From Nocardioides aurantiacus (GTDB taxonomy: Bacteria; Actinomycetota; Actinomycetes; Propionibacteriales; Nocardioidaceae), in contig NZ_RKHO01000001.1 of the NCBI RefSeq assembly GCF_003752505.1, positions 310,001 to 374,000 on the forward strand: 64,000 nt of DNA. Direction: 5' to 3'. The notes beneath the pieces were generated by a model. It saw nothing but the letters and a program-made list of their open reading frames with translations, made no database searches and was not told the origin of the DNA. The translations under genes were made by a program, and so were the position numbers. This document shows, piece by piece, positions 1 through 7,744 of the stretch. Position 1 is the first letter of the stretch; the number at the start of each line of letters is the position of its first letter.

Positions 1-248
1 GGCACGTGCACATGACCGACGGGAGCGGGTCGCCCAAGGACGAGCACCTCGTGCCCGGCCGCGGGGCGATGCCGACCGGTCCGCTGCTGGAGCACCTCGC
101 CGGGCGCGGGTTCGAGGGCCACGTCGTGGCCGAGATCAACACCCGCAGGGCCGACGACCCCGAGGAGCGCGAGTCCGACCTGCTCGAGACGCTCGCCTAC
201 ACCCGGCTGCACTTCGCGGCGCCCGACGCCGCACCACGCCGTGACTAG
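1..248 (+). CDS. Sugar phosphate isomerase/epimerase, C-terminal end (partial)
   Basis: The reading frame is open from the left edge of the window and stops at a TAG at 246-248, so only about the last 81 residues are present. The segment [19 protein letters not shown] and the following [18 protein letters not shown] resemble the C-terminal strands of the xylose isomerase-like TIM-barrel family, where His and Glu residues bind a divalent metal. The substrate cannot be told from this fragment. It ends 9 nt before a dihydroxyacetone-type kinase, so the two may act on the same small sugar or polyol. Confidence 0.7.
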   Translation, partial: HVHMTDGSGSPKDEHLVPGRGAMPTGPLLEHLAGRGFEGHVVAEINTRRADDPEERESDLLETLAYTRLHFAAPDAAPRRD

Positions 249-251
249 GGT
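246..251 (+). promoter_or_regulatory. -10 box for a leaderless dhaKL mRNA
   Basis: TAGGGT ends 6 nt before the ATG at 258, the spacing expected when transcription begins at the start codon. Its first three bases are also the stop codon of the preceding gene. There is no obvious ribosome binding site for the kinase gene. Confidence 0.4.
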
Positions 252-257
252 CACCCC

Positions 258-1964
258 ATGAAGAAGCTGATCAACGAGGTCGGGGACGTCGTCCCGGAGA
301 TGCTCGAGGGCCTGGTCGCCGCGAACCCCGGACTGGTGCTGCTCGACGGCCAGACCGTGGTGGTCCGGCGCGACCACGCGGACCTCGCCCGCGACGGCGT
401 CGTGGCGATCGTGTCCGGCGGCGGGGCCGGCCACGAGCCCGCGCACGGCGGGTACGTCGGCCCGGGGATGCTCACCGGTGCCGTGGTCGGCGACGTGTTC
501 ACCTCGCCCTCCACCGACGCCGTGCTCGCCACGCTGCGCACCGTGGGTTCCGGGCCGGGCGCGCTGCTCGTGGTGAAGAACTACACCGGCGACCGGCTCA
601 ACTTCGGCCTCGCCGCCGAGATCGCCCGCACCGAGGGCCTCGACGTCGAGATGGTCGTGGTCGGCGACGACGTGGCCCTCGCGGCGGAGGGCGACCACGC
701 CGGTCGGCGTGGCATCGCCGGCACCGTGCTGGTCCACAAGGCCGCCGGGGCCGCGGCGGCCCGCGGCGACGACCTCGCCGGCGTCCGCGACGTGGCGCAG
801 CGGGTCGCCGAGGGCGTCCGCTCGATGGGCGTCGCGCTCGGCGCCTGCACCGTGCCCGCCGTCGGTCGGCCGGGCTTCGAGCTGGACGAGGACGAGGTGG
901 AGTGGGGCCTGGGCATCCACGGCGAGGCCGGCGTCGAGCGGGGTGCGCTGGTGGGCGCCGACGCCGTCGCCGAGCGGCTGGTGGGGGCGGTGGCCGACGA
1001 CGCCGACCTGGCCGACGGCGACCGCGTCGTGCTGCTGGTCAACGACCTCGGCACCACCCCGCCCAGCGAGCTCGACGTCGTGGCCCGTGGCGCGGTGCGC
1101 GTGCTGCGCGGGCGCGGCGTACGCGTGGAGCGGCTGTGGGTCGGGGCCTTCCTCACCGCCCTGGACATGCCCGGCTGCTCGGTCTCGGTGCTGCCCGTCG
1201 ACGACGACCTGCTCGCGCTGCTCGACGCGCCGTCGGAGACCTCCGCCTGGCCGGCCGCCCACCGCGGCCGCGTGACCGCGGAGGGCGAGGAGCGGCTGCC
1301 GGCCCCGGAGGACGCCGCCGCGGCGGCCGACCCGGTCCCGGGAGGCGCCCCGGACGGGCCCGTGCGCCGTGCGCTGGAGGCGGCCTGCGCCGCGCTGCGC
1401 GAGGCCGAGCCCGAGCTGACCCGGATGGACGGCGAGGTCGGCGACGGCGACCTCGGCACGGGCCTGGCCCGCGGCGCGACCGCGGTGGAGCAGGAGCTCG
1501 ACGGCTACGCGGGCGACGCGGCGGGCACGCTGCGCGGTGCCTCGGCGACGCTCCGGCGGGCGATCGGCGGCACCTCGGGACCGCTCTACGCCATCCTGCT
1601 GCTGCGCGCGGCCGCCGAGCTCGACGAGCGCGGCGAGGACCCCCGGTCCTGGGCCCACGCGCTGCGCGCCGGCGCGGACGGCATCCGTGAGGTGGGCGGC
1701 GCCGAGGTGGGCGACCGCACCATGCTCGACGCCCTGGTGCCACTCGCCGACACCCTGGCCGCCGCCCTCGACGAGGGCGCCGACCCGGGCGAGGCGCTGG
1801 CCCGTGCGGTCGAGGCCGCCCGCGAGGGCACCGCCGGCACGGCCGACCGGGTCGCCCGGGTCGGTCGCTCGAGCTATCTCGGCGAGCGCGTCCGTGGCAC
1901 GCCCGACCCGGGCGCCCACGCCGTCGTGGTCTGGGCCGAGGCGGTGCAGCGCACCCTGGCCTGA
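258..1964 (+). CDS. dhaK: Dihydroxyacetone kinase, fused DhaK-DhaL
   Basis: This 568-aa protein is a single-chain ATP-dependent dihydroxyacetone kinase; the family phosphorylates dihydroxyacetone or related ketotrioses and ketotetroses in the cytosol. The N-terminal DhaK half (about 1-330) has the glycine-rich substrate motif SGGGAGHEPAHGGYVGPGM and GIHGEAGVE, whose His at about 221 matches the residue that binds substrate covalently in DhaK. The C-terminal DhaL half (about 370-568) has DGEVGDGDLGTG, with the Asp residues that hold Mg-ATP, then GGTSGPLY and GDRTMLDAL. A linker rich in Pro and Ala joins them. Close relatives act on erythrulose, and the upstream sugar isomerase makes a C4-sugar role possible, but this is inference. 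Confidence 0.92.
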   Translation: MKKLINEVGDVVPEMLEGLVAANPGLVLLDGQTVVVRRDHADLARDGVVAIVSGGGAGHEPAHGGYVGPGMLTGAVVGDVFTSPSTDAVLATLRTVGSGPGALLVVKNYTGDRLNFGLAAEIARTEGLDVEMVVVGDDVALAAEGDHAGRRGIAGTVLVHKAAGAAAARGDDLAGVRDVAQRVAEGVRSMGVALGACTVPAVGRPGFELDEDEVEWGLGIHGEAGVERGALVGADAVAERLVGAVADDADLADGDRVVLLVNDLGTTPPSELDVVARGAVRVLRGRGVRVERLWVGAFLTALDMPGCSVSVLPVDDDLLALLDAPSETSAWPAAHRGRVTAEGEERLPAPEDAAAAADPVPGGAPDGPVRRALEAACAALREAEPELTRMDGEVGDGDLGTGLARGATAVEQELDGYAGDAAGTLRGASATLRRAIGGTSGPLYAILLLRAAAELDERGEDPRSWAHALRAGADGIREVGGAEVGDRTMLDALVPLADTLAAALDEGADPGEALARAVEAAREGTAGTADRVARVGRSSYLGERVRGTPDPGAHAVVVWAEAVQRTLA

Positions 1965-1968
1965 CCGA

Positions 1969-1984
1969 CCGACCGACCGGTCGG
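1969..1984. terminator. Possible bidirectional terminator (GACC repeat hairpin)
   Basis: Four tandem GACC units run into GGTCGG, giving a 6-bp stem (CCGACC/GGTCGG) with a 4-nt loop. It lies between two convergent genes, four bases after the kinase stop. There is no T-tract, and the stem can pair in several registers, so this is a weak call. Confidence 0.35.
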
Positions 1985-1992
1985 CGGCCGGG

Positions 1993-2925
1993 TCAGGTCC
2001 AGGGCAGCGAGCGGCGGTGCTCCCAGTACGCCGCGGCCGGCTCGGCGTGCCCCTCCCACCCGCCCGCCGGGACGACGAGGTCCCGCGCGGCCAGGTTGGC
2101 GTGGAGCTGCGCCGTCGTGCTCGCCCCGGCCAGCACGACGTCGGCCCACGGCTGGGCCGCGGCCACGGCCAGCGCCACCGCGTCGGGGGTGCTCGACAGC
2201 TCGTGGGCCGCCGTCGCCAGGACGCTCTGCGGACCGGCCAGGCGGCCGTTGGCCATCGCCTCCTTGACCACCACCAGCCACCCGGCGTCGTGGGCCCGCG
2301 CCAGCGCCGGGCCGGCGGAGGGCTCGAGCGGGTTCCAGGTCGACTGCACCGTGGTGAACGGCGGGTCCGGCAGCGCGAGGGCCCGGCGCAGCACGTCGGC
2401 CTGGTCGGGCCCCGACGTCGAGAGCCCCACCCGGACCCCCTCGTCGGCCAGCGCGCGCAGCCGCCGCAGCACGGCCTCGTCGCCGAGCGCCGGGCTGTCC
2501 GAGGTCAGGCTGTGCACGAGGTAGAGGTCGGGCGGACCGCCGAGGGCGGCCAGCGTCTCGGGCCACTGCCGCTCCAGCGTGGCCACGGAGTGGTCCTTGG
2601 TCTCGTGCTCGGCGGCGCCGGGGGAGAACCCGGCGACGTAGGTGTAGCCCCACTTCGACCCCACCCGCACCTCGCGGCGGCGCGCCGGCGCAGCGGCCAG
2701 CCAGCCGCCCAGGAACTCCTCGGCGGCGCCGTAGGACCGGGCGGCGTCGTAGTGCCGGACGCCGGCCTCCCACGCGGCGTCGAGCACGGCCACCGCGTGC
2801 GAGCGCAGCCGCTGCACGTCGTACCGCTCGGGGCCGGCGTCGGCGGCGAGGTCGTCTCCGTGGCCCAGGTTGAGGTACTCCGGGCGCCCCAGCGCGGCGG
2901 TGCCGAGGCCGAGCTCGGCGCTCAC
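1993..2925 (-). CDS. Aldo/keto reductase
   Basis: A 310-aa member of the aldo/keto reductase superfamily, NADPH-dependent (beta/alpha)8-barrel enzymes that reduce aldehydes and ketones. All four catalytic residues are in place: Asp60 and Tyr65 in HYDAARSYG, Lys91 in GSKWGYTY and His138 in DLYLVHSL. The substrate is unknown. The start is a GTG at 2925; an 11-codon reading frame (MSVHDPRHPLP) ends in a TGA overlapping that GTG, so upstream translation could feed into it. It is divergent from putA, with 116 nt between the starts, and convergent with the kinase gene. Confidence 0.88.
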   Translation of the reverse strand: MSAELGLGTAALGRPEYLNLGHGDDLAADAGPERYDVQRLRSHAVAVLDAAWEAGVRHYDAARSYGAAEEFLGGWLAAAPARRREVRVGSKWGYTYVAGFSPGAAEHETKDHSVATLERQWPETLAALGGPPDLYLVHSLTSDSPALGDEAVLRRLRALADEGVRVGLSTSGPDQADVLRRALALPDPPFTTVQSTWNPLEPSAGPALARAHDAGWLVVVKEAMANGRLAGPQSVLATAAHELSSTPDAVALAVAAAQPWADVVLAGASTTAQLHANLAARDLVVPAGGWEGHAEPAAAYWEHRRSLPWT

Positions 2926-3041
2926 GGGAGCGGGTGTCGCGGGTCGTGGACGGACATGCGCGCCATGGTGCCAGCCCGTGGTGGGGTGGGCGGGCGTCCC
3001 GGGGATACCGTGGCCGCACGTCCGTCGAGGGGGGAACGCCC

Positions 3042-3971
3042 GTGCTCCGTCAGCTGCTCCTGCTGCTCTCCCGCAGCCCTGCTGTGAAGGGCCTGGTCAC
3101 CCGGGTCCCGGTCAGCAGTGCGATCGTCACGCGCTACGTGCCGGGCGAGGCCACCGAGCAGGCCGTGGCCGCCACCACCGAGCTGGCCGCCGACGGCCTG
3201 CAGGTGACGCTGGACTTCCTCGGCGAGGACACCCTCGACCAGGCGCAGGCCGAGTCGACGGTCCAGGCCTACCTCGAGCTGCTGGAGGCGCTCGGTCGTG
3301 CGGGCCTGGCCCGGCACGCCGAGGTCAGCGTCAAGCTCTCCGCCGTCGGCCAGGCGCTGCCCGAGGTGGGGGAGCGGCTGTCGACCGACAACGCCCGCCG
3401 GATCTGCGCGGCGGCGCACCAGCTCGGCACCACGGTGACCCTCGACATGGAGGACCACACCACCACCGACCGCACCCTGGCCACGCTGCGCGAGCTGCGG
3501 CGCGACTACCCCGAGACCGGCGCGGTGCTGCAGGCCTACCTCCACCGCACCGAGGCCGACTGCCGCGACCTCGCCCACGAGGGCAGCCGGGTGCGGCTGT
3601 GCAAGGGCGCCTACAACGAGCCGGAGTCGGTGGCCTTCACCGACCGCCACGAGGTCGACAGGTCCTACGTGCGCTGCCTGAAGGTGCTGATGGCCGGGTC
3701 CGGCTACCCGATGGTCGCCACCCACGACCCGCGGATGGTCAAGATCGCCGCGGCGCTGGCCACCCGCAACGGCCGGATGCCCGGCACCTACGAGTTCCAG
3801 ATGCTCTACGGCATCCGCGCCGAGGAGCAGCAGCGCCTGGCCCGGGCCGGCGAGCAGGTGCGGGTCTACCTGCCCTACGGCGACGAGTGGTACGGCTACC
3901 TGATGCGCCGCCTCGCCGAACGCCCCGCCAACCTGACCTTCTTCCTGCGCTCGCTGGTGTCGCAGAAGTGA
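3042..3971 (+). CDS. putA: Proline dehydrogenase
   Basis: A 309-aa monofunctional FAD-dependent proline dehydrogenase, which oxidises proline to pyrroline-5-carboxylate and passes electrons to the quinone pool at the membrane. Family motifs are present: VRLCKGAYNEP, EFQMLYGIR, and the C-terminal YLPYGDEWYGYLMRRLAERP that lines the proline site. The GTG at 3042 is chosen because it gives the usual family length and follows a GAGGGGGG ribosome binding site. There is no P5C dehydrogenase domain. The stop overlaps the start of proC, an enzyme that runs the opposite redox step. Confidence 0.93.
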   Translation: MLRQLLLLLSRSPAVKGLVTRVPVSSAIVTRYVPGEATEQAVAATTELAADGLQVTLDFLGEDTLDQAQAESTVQAYLELLEALGRAGLARHAEVSVKLSAVGQALPEVGERLSTDNARRICAAAHQLGTTVTLDMEDHTTTDRTLATLRELRRDYPETGAVLQAYLHRTEADCRDLAHEGSRVRLCKGAYNEPESVAFTDRHEVDRSYVRCLKVLMAGSGYPMVATHDPRMVKIAAALATRNGRMPGTYEFQMLYGIRAEEQQRLARAGEQVRVYLPYGDEWYGYLMRRLAERPANLTFFLRSLVSQK

Positions 3972-4822
3972 GCGCCGAGCAGCCCGGAGCCGGCGCCGCG
4001 TCCCCGCTCTCCTCCGGGACCACGACAGCGGTGATCGGCGCCGGGGTGATGGGGGAGACCCTGATCTCCGGGCTGGTGCGCGGCGGCCACGACCCCTCGC
4101 TGCTGCTCGTGGTGGAGAAGCGGGTCGACCGGGCGCAGGTGCTCGCCGACCGCTACGGCGTCCGCGTCGTCGACGACCTCGCCGCGGTCGCCGTGGCCGA
4201 CACCGTCGCGCTGGTCGTCAAGCCGCAGGACATGTCCGAGGTGCTGGCCGAGGTCCGCGACCACGTCGTCCCCGGCCAGCTCGTGGTCAGCCTGGCCGCC
4301 GGCATCACCACCGCCTTCGTCGAGGCCCGGCTGCAGCCGGGCGTCGCCGTGGTGCGGGTGATGCCCAACACCCCGGCGCTGGTCGACGAGGGGATGGCCG
4401 CGATCTCGGCGGGCAGCCACTGCGACGTCGAGCACCTGGCCCGCGCCGAGGCGATGCTCGCGGTCACCGGCAAGGTGCTGCGCGTCCCGGAGAAGCAGCA
4501 GGACGCGGTGACGGCGATCTCCGGGTCCGGTCCGGCCTACCTCTTCTTCGTGGTGGAGGCGATGATCGAGGCCGGCGTCCACCTCGGCCTCCCGCGCAGC
4601 ACCGCCACCGAGCTGGTGGTGCAGACCGTGGTCGGCTCCGCGACGCTGCTGCGCGAGACCGGCGAGCACCCGACGGTGCTCCGCGAGCAGGTGACCTCGC
4701 CCGGGGGCACGACCGCGGCCGCCATCCGCGAGCTGGAGGACCACAAGGTCCGCGCCGCCTTCCTCACCGCCATGGAGGCCGCCCGCAACCGATCGGTCGC
4801 CCTGGCCCGCGACGAGGACTGA
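3968..4822 (+). CDS. proC: Pyrroline-5-carboxylate reductase
   Basis: A 284-aa enzyme that reduces pyrroline-5-carboxylate to proline with NAD(P)H, the last step of proline synthesis. After about 18 low-complexity residues comes the Rossmann motif TTAVIGAGVMGETL, then VVRVMPNTPALVDEGM and the C-terminal signature TSPGGTTAAAIRELE. The GTG start overlaps the putA TGA, so the two genes are translationally coupled. A proC directly upstream of the small HTH gene and bS22 also matches mycobacterial gene order as I recall it (Rv0500, Rv0500A, Rv0500B). Confidence 0.95.
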   Translation: MSAEQPGAGAASPLSSGTTTAVIGAGVMGETLISGLVRGGHDPSLLLVVEKRVDRAQVLADRYGVRVVDDLAAVAVADTVALVVKPQDMSEVLAEVRDHVVPGQLVVSLAAGITTAFVEARLQPGVAVVRVMPNTPALVDEGMAAISAGSHCDVEHLARAEAMLAVTGKVLRVPEKQQDAVTAISGSGPAYLFFVVEAMIEAGVHLGLPRSTATELVVQTVVGSATLLRETGEHPTVLREQVTSPGGTTAAAIRELEDHKVRAAFLTAMEAARNRSVALARDED

Positions 4823-4829
4823 GCGGGTC

Positions 4830-6017
4830 GTGGACGAGCACCGCAGCTGCCGCGCCAGCCTGGTGTACGACGAGTCGCTCACCGGCTACGACTTCGGGCC
4901 CGAGCACCCGATGAACCCCGTCCGGGTCGACCTGACCGTGGACCTGGCCCGGCACGCCGGGGTGCTGGACACCCTGAGCGTCGTCGCCGCGCCCGACGCG
5001 ACCGAGGACGACCTCGTCACCGTGCACGACCCGGCGATGATCGAGGCGGTGATGCGCTCCAGCCGCGACCCCGCCCTCACCGACCTGCCGCGCGGGCTGG
5101 GTGGCGACGACAACCCCACCTTCGCCCGGATGCACGAGGCCGCACGCCACGTCGTCGGCGCCAGCGTCGAGGCGGCCCGTCAGGTGTGTACCGGGCAGGT
5201 CGACCACGCCGCCAACATCGCAGGCGGCCTGCACCACGCGATGCCCGACCGGGTCAGCGGCTTCTGCGTCTACAACGACGTGGCGGTGGCGATCCGGTGG
5301 CTGCTGGAGCACGGCGCCGAGCGGGTGGCCTACGTCGACGTCGACGTCCACCACGGCGACGGCGTCGAGCGGATCTTCTACGACGACCCCCGGGTGCTGA
5401 CGATCTCGCTGCACGAGACCGGGCAGATGCTGTTCCCCGGCACGGGCTTCCCCGCGGAGTCCGGCGGTCCCGACGCGGTCGGGACCGCGGTCAACGTGGC
5501 GCTGCCGCCCGGCACCGCCGACGCCGGCTGGCTGCGCGCCTTCCACGCCGTGGTGCCGCCGCTGCTGCGGGAGTTCGCCCCGGACGTGCTGGTGACCCAG
5601 CAGGGCTGCGACAGCCACCGCGACGACCCGCTGGCCCACCTCGCGCTCAGCGTGGACGGGCAGCGGGCGAGCTACCTCGCGCTGCACGAGCTGGCCCACG
5701 AGACGGCGGGCGGGAAGTGGGTCGCGCTCGGCGGCGGCGGCTACGCCGTGGTCGACGTCGTGCCGCGTGCCTGGACCCACCTGCTCGGGGTGCTGGCCGG
5801 TGCCCCGCTGGCGACCGACGTGGCGACCCCGGAGGCGTGGCGCGAGGGGGTGCTGGAGCGGCTCGGCGTGCGGGCGCCGTCGCGGATGACCGACGGCCGC
5901 TCCGCGGCGTACAAGGACTGGGGCGAGGGGTTCGACCCCGACACCTGGCTGGACCGCGCGGTGCAGGCCACGCGCGACGCGACCTTCCCCGAGCACGGCC
6001 TCGACCCGATGCTGTAG
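4830..6017 (+). CDS. acuC: AcuC-type class I histone deacetylase family protein
   Basis: A 395-aa zinc hydrolase of the arginase/deacetylase fold, similar to AcuC of Bacillus, which deacetylates and so reactivates acetyl-CoA synthetase. The catalytic His-His pair is in GGLHHAMPD (about 132), zinc-binding Asp and His are in YVDVDVHHGDGVE (about 168-178), the second zinc Asp is in QQGCDSHRDDPLAHL (about 260), and the substrate tunnel motif LGGGGYAV follows. The GTG start lies 7 nt after proC, so it is probably in the same operon. The true substrate, a protein lysine or a small acylated amine, cannot be decided here. Confidence 0.88.
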   Translation: MDEHRSCRASLVYDESLTGYDFGPEHPMNPVRVDLTVDLARHAGVLDTLSVVAAPDATEDDLVTVHDPAMIEAVMRSSRDPALTDLPRGLGGDDNPTFARMHEAARHVVGASVEAARQVCTGQVDHAANIAGGLHHAMPDRVSGFCVYNDVAVAIRWLLEHGAERVAYVDVDVHHGDGVERIFYDDPRVLTISLHETGQMLFPGTGFPAESGGPDAVGTAVNVALPPGTADAGWLRAFHAVVPPLLREFAPDVLVTQQGCDSHRDDPLAHLALSVDGQRASYLALHELAHETAGGKWVALGGGGYAVVDVVPRAWTHLLGVLAGAPLATDVATPEAWREGVLERLGVRAPSRMTDGRSAAYKDWGEGFDPDTWLDRAVQATRDATFPEHGLDPML

Positions 6018-6199
6018 CACCGCCGCCCGCCGGGGTGGAAGCGGCGCCCGCGCCTGGCGCAAGCCGACACGCCGCAACCTCATGAGTCACATGCACGATT
6101 TTGTGGCACACGGGTCACACGAGCCCTATCCTTCTCACAGCGCACGTGGGGTCGTCGTGGGACAGCCGGGGGACGTGCAACAGAAAGCTTGGTGTGACC

Positions 6200-6406
6200 A
6201 TGCCGACCAACAAGCCGGGAGACATCTCCGAGGTGAAGTTCCTGACGGTGGCCGAGGTCGCCGCCCTGATGCGGGTCTCGAAGATGACCGTCTACCGCCT
6301 CGTCCACAACGGCGAGCTGCCCGCCGTCCGCGTGGGCCGCTCGTTCCGCGTCAGCGAGGACGACGTCGACGAGTACCTCAAGACCAGCTTCTACGACGCC
6401 GGCTGA
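6200..6406 (+). CDS. Small helix-turn-helix (excisionase-type) DNA-binding protein
   Basis: A 68-aa protein made of little more than one winged helix-turn-helix of the MerR/excisionase type: FLTVAEVAALMRVSKMTVYR (recognition part), then LPAVRVGRSFRVSEDDVDEYL. It matches the family of mycobacterial Rv0500A and Streptomyces BdtA (SCO3328), which in Streptomyces is a target of the developmental regulator BldD. The ATG at 6200 is preferred because the domain starts right after it; a GTG six bases earlier is possible. A -10-like TATCCT lies at 6127-6132. It has no recombinase neighbour, so it is a resident regulator rather than an excisionase. Confidence 0.85.
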   Translation: MPTNKPGDISEVKFLTVAEVAALMRVSKMTVYRLVHNGELPAVRVGRSFRVSEDDVDEYLKTSFYDAG

Positions 6407-6443
6407 GCTCCGGGCCCCGCCCGCTGTCCGCGCTCCGGCGCGA

Positions 6444-6474
6444 TTGGGAGGGGCCGGGGGTCGACGGCTAGGCT
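6444..6474 (+). promoter_or_regulatory. Possible promoter of the bS22 gene
   Basis: TTGGGA at 6444-6449 and TAGGCT at 6469-6474 are separated by 19 nt, slightly long for a housekeeping promoter. The predicted transcript would begin near 6481, just before the leader hairpin at 6484-6506. Confidence 0.3.
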
Positions 6475-6483
6475 GTGGCTTCT

Positions 6484-6506
6484 GCGCCGCCGGGTCCCGA
6501 CGGCGC
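6484..6506 (+). promoter_or_regulatory. Leader hairpin upstream of bS22
   Basis: GCGCCGCCGG pairs with CCGACGGCGC (one mismatch) around a GTC loop and is followed by TTCC. It lies between the HTH gene and bS22. It could end the HTH transcript or sit at the very 5' end of the bS22 mRNA, where it might act in ribosomal-protein feedback. Confidence 0.5.
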
Positions 6507-6537
6507 TTCCGAATCAGCCTCAACGAATAGGTCCGAC

Positions 6538-6639
6538 GTGGGTTCTGTCATCAAGAAGCGCCGCAAGCGCATGGCGAAGAAGAAGCACCGCAAGCTGCTG
6601 AAGAAGACGCGCGTGCAGCGTCGTCGTCTGGGCAAGTAA
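6538..6639 (+). CDS. Small ribosomal subunit protein bS22
   Basis: A 33-aa, extremely basic protein that is almost all Lys and Arg after the opening [17 protein letters not shown]. From memory it is nearly identical to mycobacterial bS22 (Rv0500B type, AURKAIP1/COX24 family), a small-subunit ribosomal protein found in actinobacteria. The start is a GTG with an AGG about 8 nt upstream, and the reading frame ends at the TAA at 6637-6639. Its place between the HTH gene and the SDR gene matches mycobacteria. It is easily missed by gene finders because of its length. Confidence 0.93.
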   Translation: MGSVIKKRRKRMAKKKHRKLLKKTRVQRRRLGK

Positions 6640-6655
6640 GGACCTAGCCCCGACC

Positions 6656-7744
6656 ATGGGCCACGTCGTCCTCGTCACCGGCGTCGCCGGCGACCTCGGG
6701 CGCCGCTTCGCGGCGCAGCTGTCCGAGGCGCCGGGGGTCGACCGCGTCGTCGCGGTCGACGTCCTGCCTCCTCGGGGCGACCTGGGGCAGGCGCACTTCG
6801 TCCGCGCCGACATCCGCAACCCGGTCATCGCCAAGGTGATGGTGCGCGAGCGCGTGGACACCGTGGTGCACGCCAGCGTCGCGGCCACCCCCGCTGCGGC
6901 GGGCGGGCGGTCCTCGACCAAGGAGCTCAACGTCATCGGGACGATGCAGCTCCTGGCGGCCTGCCAGCAGGCCCCCGACGTGCGCAAGCTGGTGCTGAAG
7001 TCCAACGCGGCCTTCTACGGCGCCTCGCACCGCGACCCCGCGAAGTTCACCGAGGGCATGACCGCCAAGCGGCTCGCCGGCGGCGGGTTCGCCAAGGACG
7101 TCAACGAGGTCGAGTCCTACACCCGCGGCTTCGCTCGCCGACGTCCCGACGTCGACGTCACGACGCTGCGGCTGGCCAACGTGATCGGGCCGCGGATCAC
7201 CACCGCGATGTCGGGCTACTTCCGGCTGCCGGTGGTGCCGACCGTGCTCGGCCACAACCCCCGGCTGCAGCTGCTGCACGAGCAGGACGCCCTCGACGTG
7301 CTCCAGCACGCCACGCTGAGCGAGGTCACCGGCACCTACAACGTCGCCGGCGACGGCGTGCTCACCCTCGCCCAGGCCGTACGCCGCCTCGGTCGCCCCT
7401 CGGTCCCGCTCCCCGGCTTCGCCGTGCCCTCCTTCGGCTCGGCGATCCGGCAGACCAAGGTCGCCGACTTCTCGCCCGAGCAGGTCGCCTTCCTCACCTA
7501 CGGCCGCGGCATGGACACCACCCGGATGCGCACGATGCTCGGGTTCGAGCCGCGCTACACCACCGCCCAGGCGCTCGACGACTTCGCCACCTCGCTCACG
7601 CCCGGCCTCCTGGGGCCGGACCGGCTCCGGGCCGCCGAGCACGCCCTGGCCGGTGCGCTCCACGCGGTGAGCACCCCCGCGCGGTCCGCCGCCCCCACGG
7701 CGACCGCCCCCTCGCTGCTCGGACGGGAGGACCACGATGGGTGA
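6656..7744 (+). CDS. NAD-dependent epimerase/dehydratase (extended SDR)
   Basis: A 362-aa extended short-chain dehydrogenase with an N-terminal NAD(P)-binding Rossmann motif, VLVTGVAGDLGRRFA. It corresponds by position to mycobacterial GalE2 (Rv0501). The usual catalytic YxxxK is not intact: the tyrosine at about 155 lies in ESYTRGFARR, with Phe where the Lys should be. Either another residue serves or the protein binds rather than converts a nucleotide sugar. The start is 16 nt after bS22 and the end overlaps the acyltransferase start by 8 nt, indicating one operon. The substrate is unknown. Confidence 0.82.
   Translation: MGHVVLVTGVAGDLGRRFAAQLSEAPGVDRVVAVDVLPPRGDLGQAHFVRADIRNPVIAKVMVRERVDTVVHASVAATPAAAGGRSSTKELNVIGTMQLLAACQQAPDVRKLVLKSNAAFYGASHRDPAKFTEGMTAKRLAGGGFAKDVNEVESYTRGFARRRPDVDVTTLRLANVIGPRITTAMSGYFRLPVVPTVLGHNPRLQLLHEQDALDVLQHATLSEVTGTYNVAGDGVLTLAQAVRRLGRPSVPLPGFAVPSFGSAIRQTKVADFSPEQVAFLTYGRGMDTTRMRTMLGFEPRYTTAQALDDFATSLTPGLLGPDRLRAAEHALAGALHAVSTPARSAAPTATAPSLLGREDHDG

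Noticed and set aside
6101-6121. Rex-operator-like sequence (TTGTGG...TCACAC) upstream of the small HTH gene
   Set aside because: The half-sites are two bases further apart than in a Rex site and neither half is complete.
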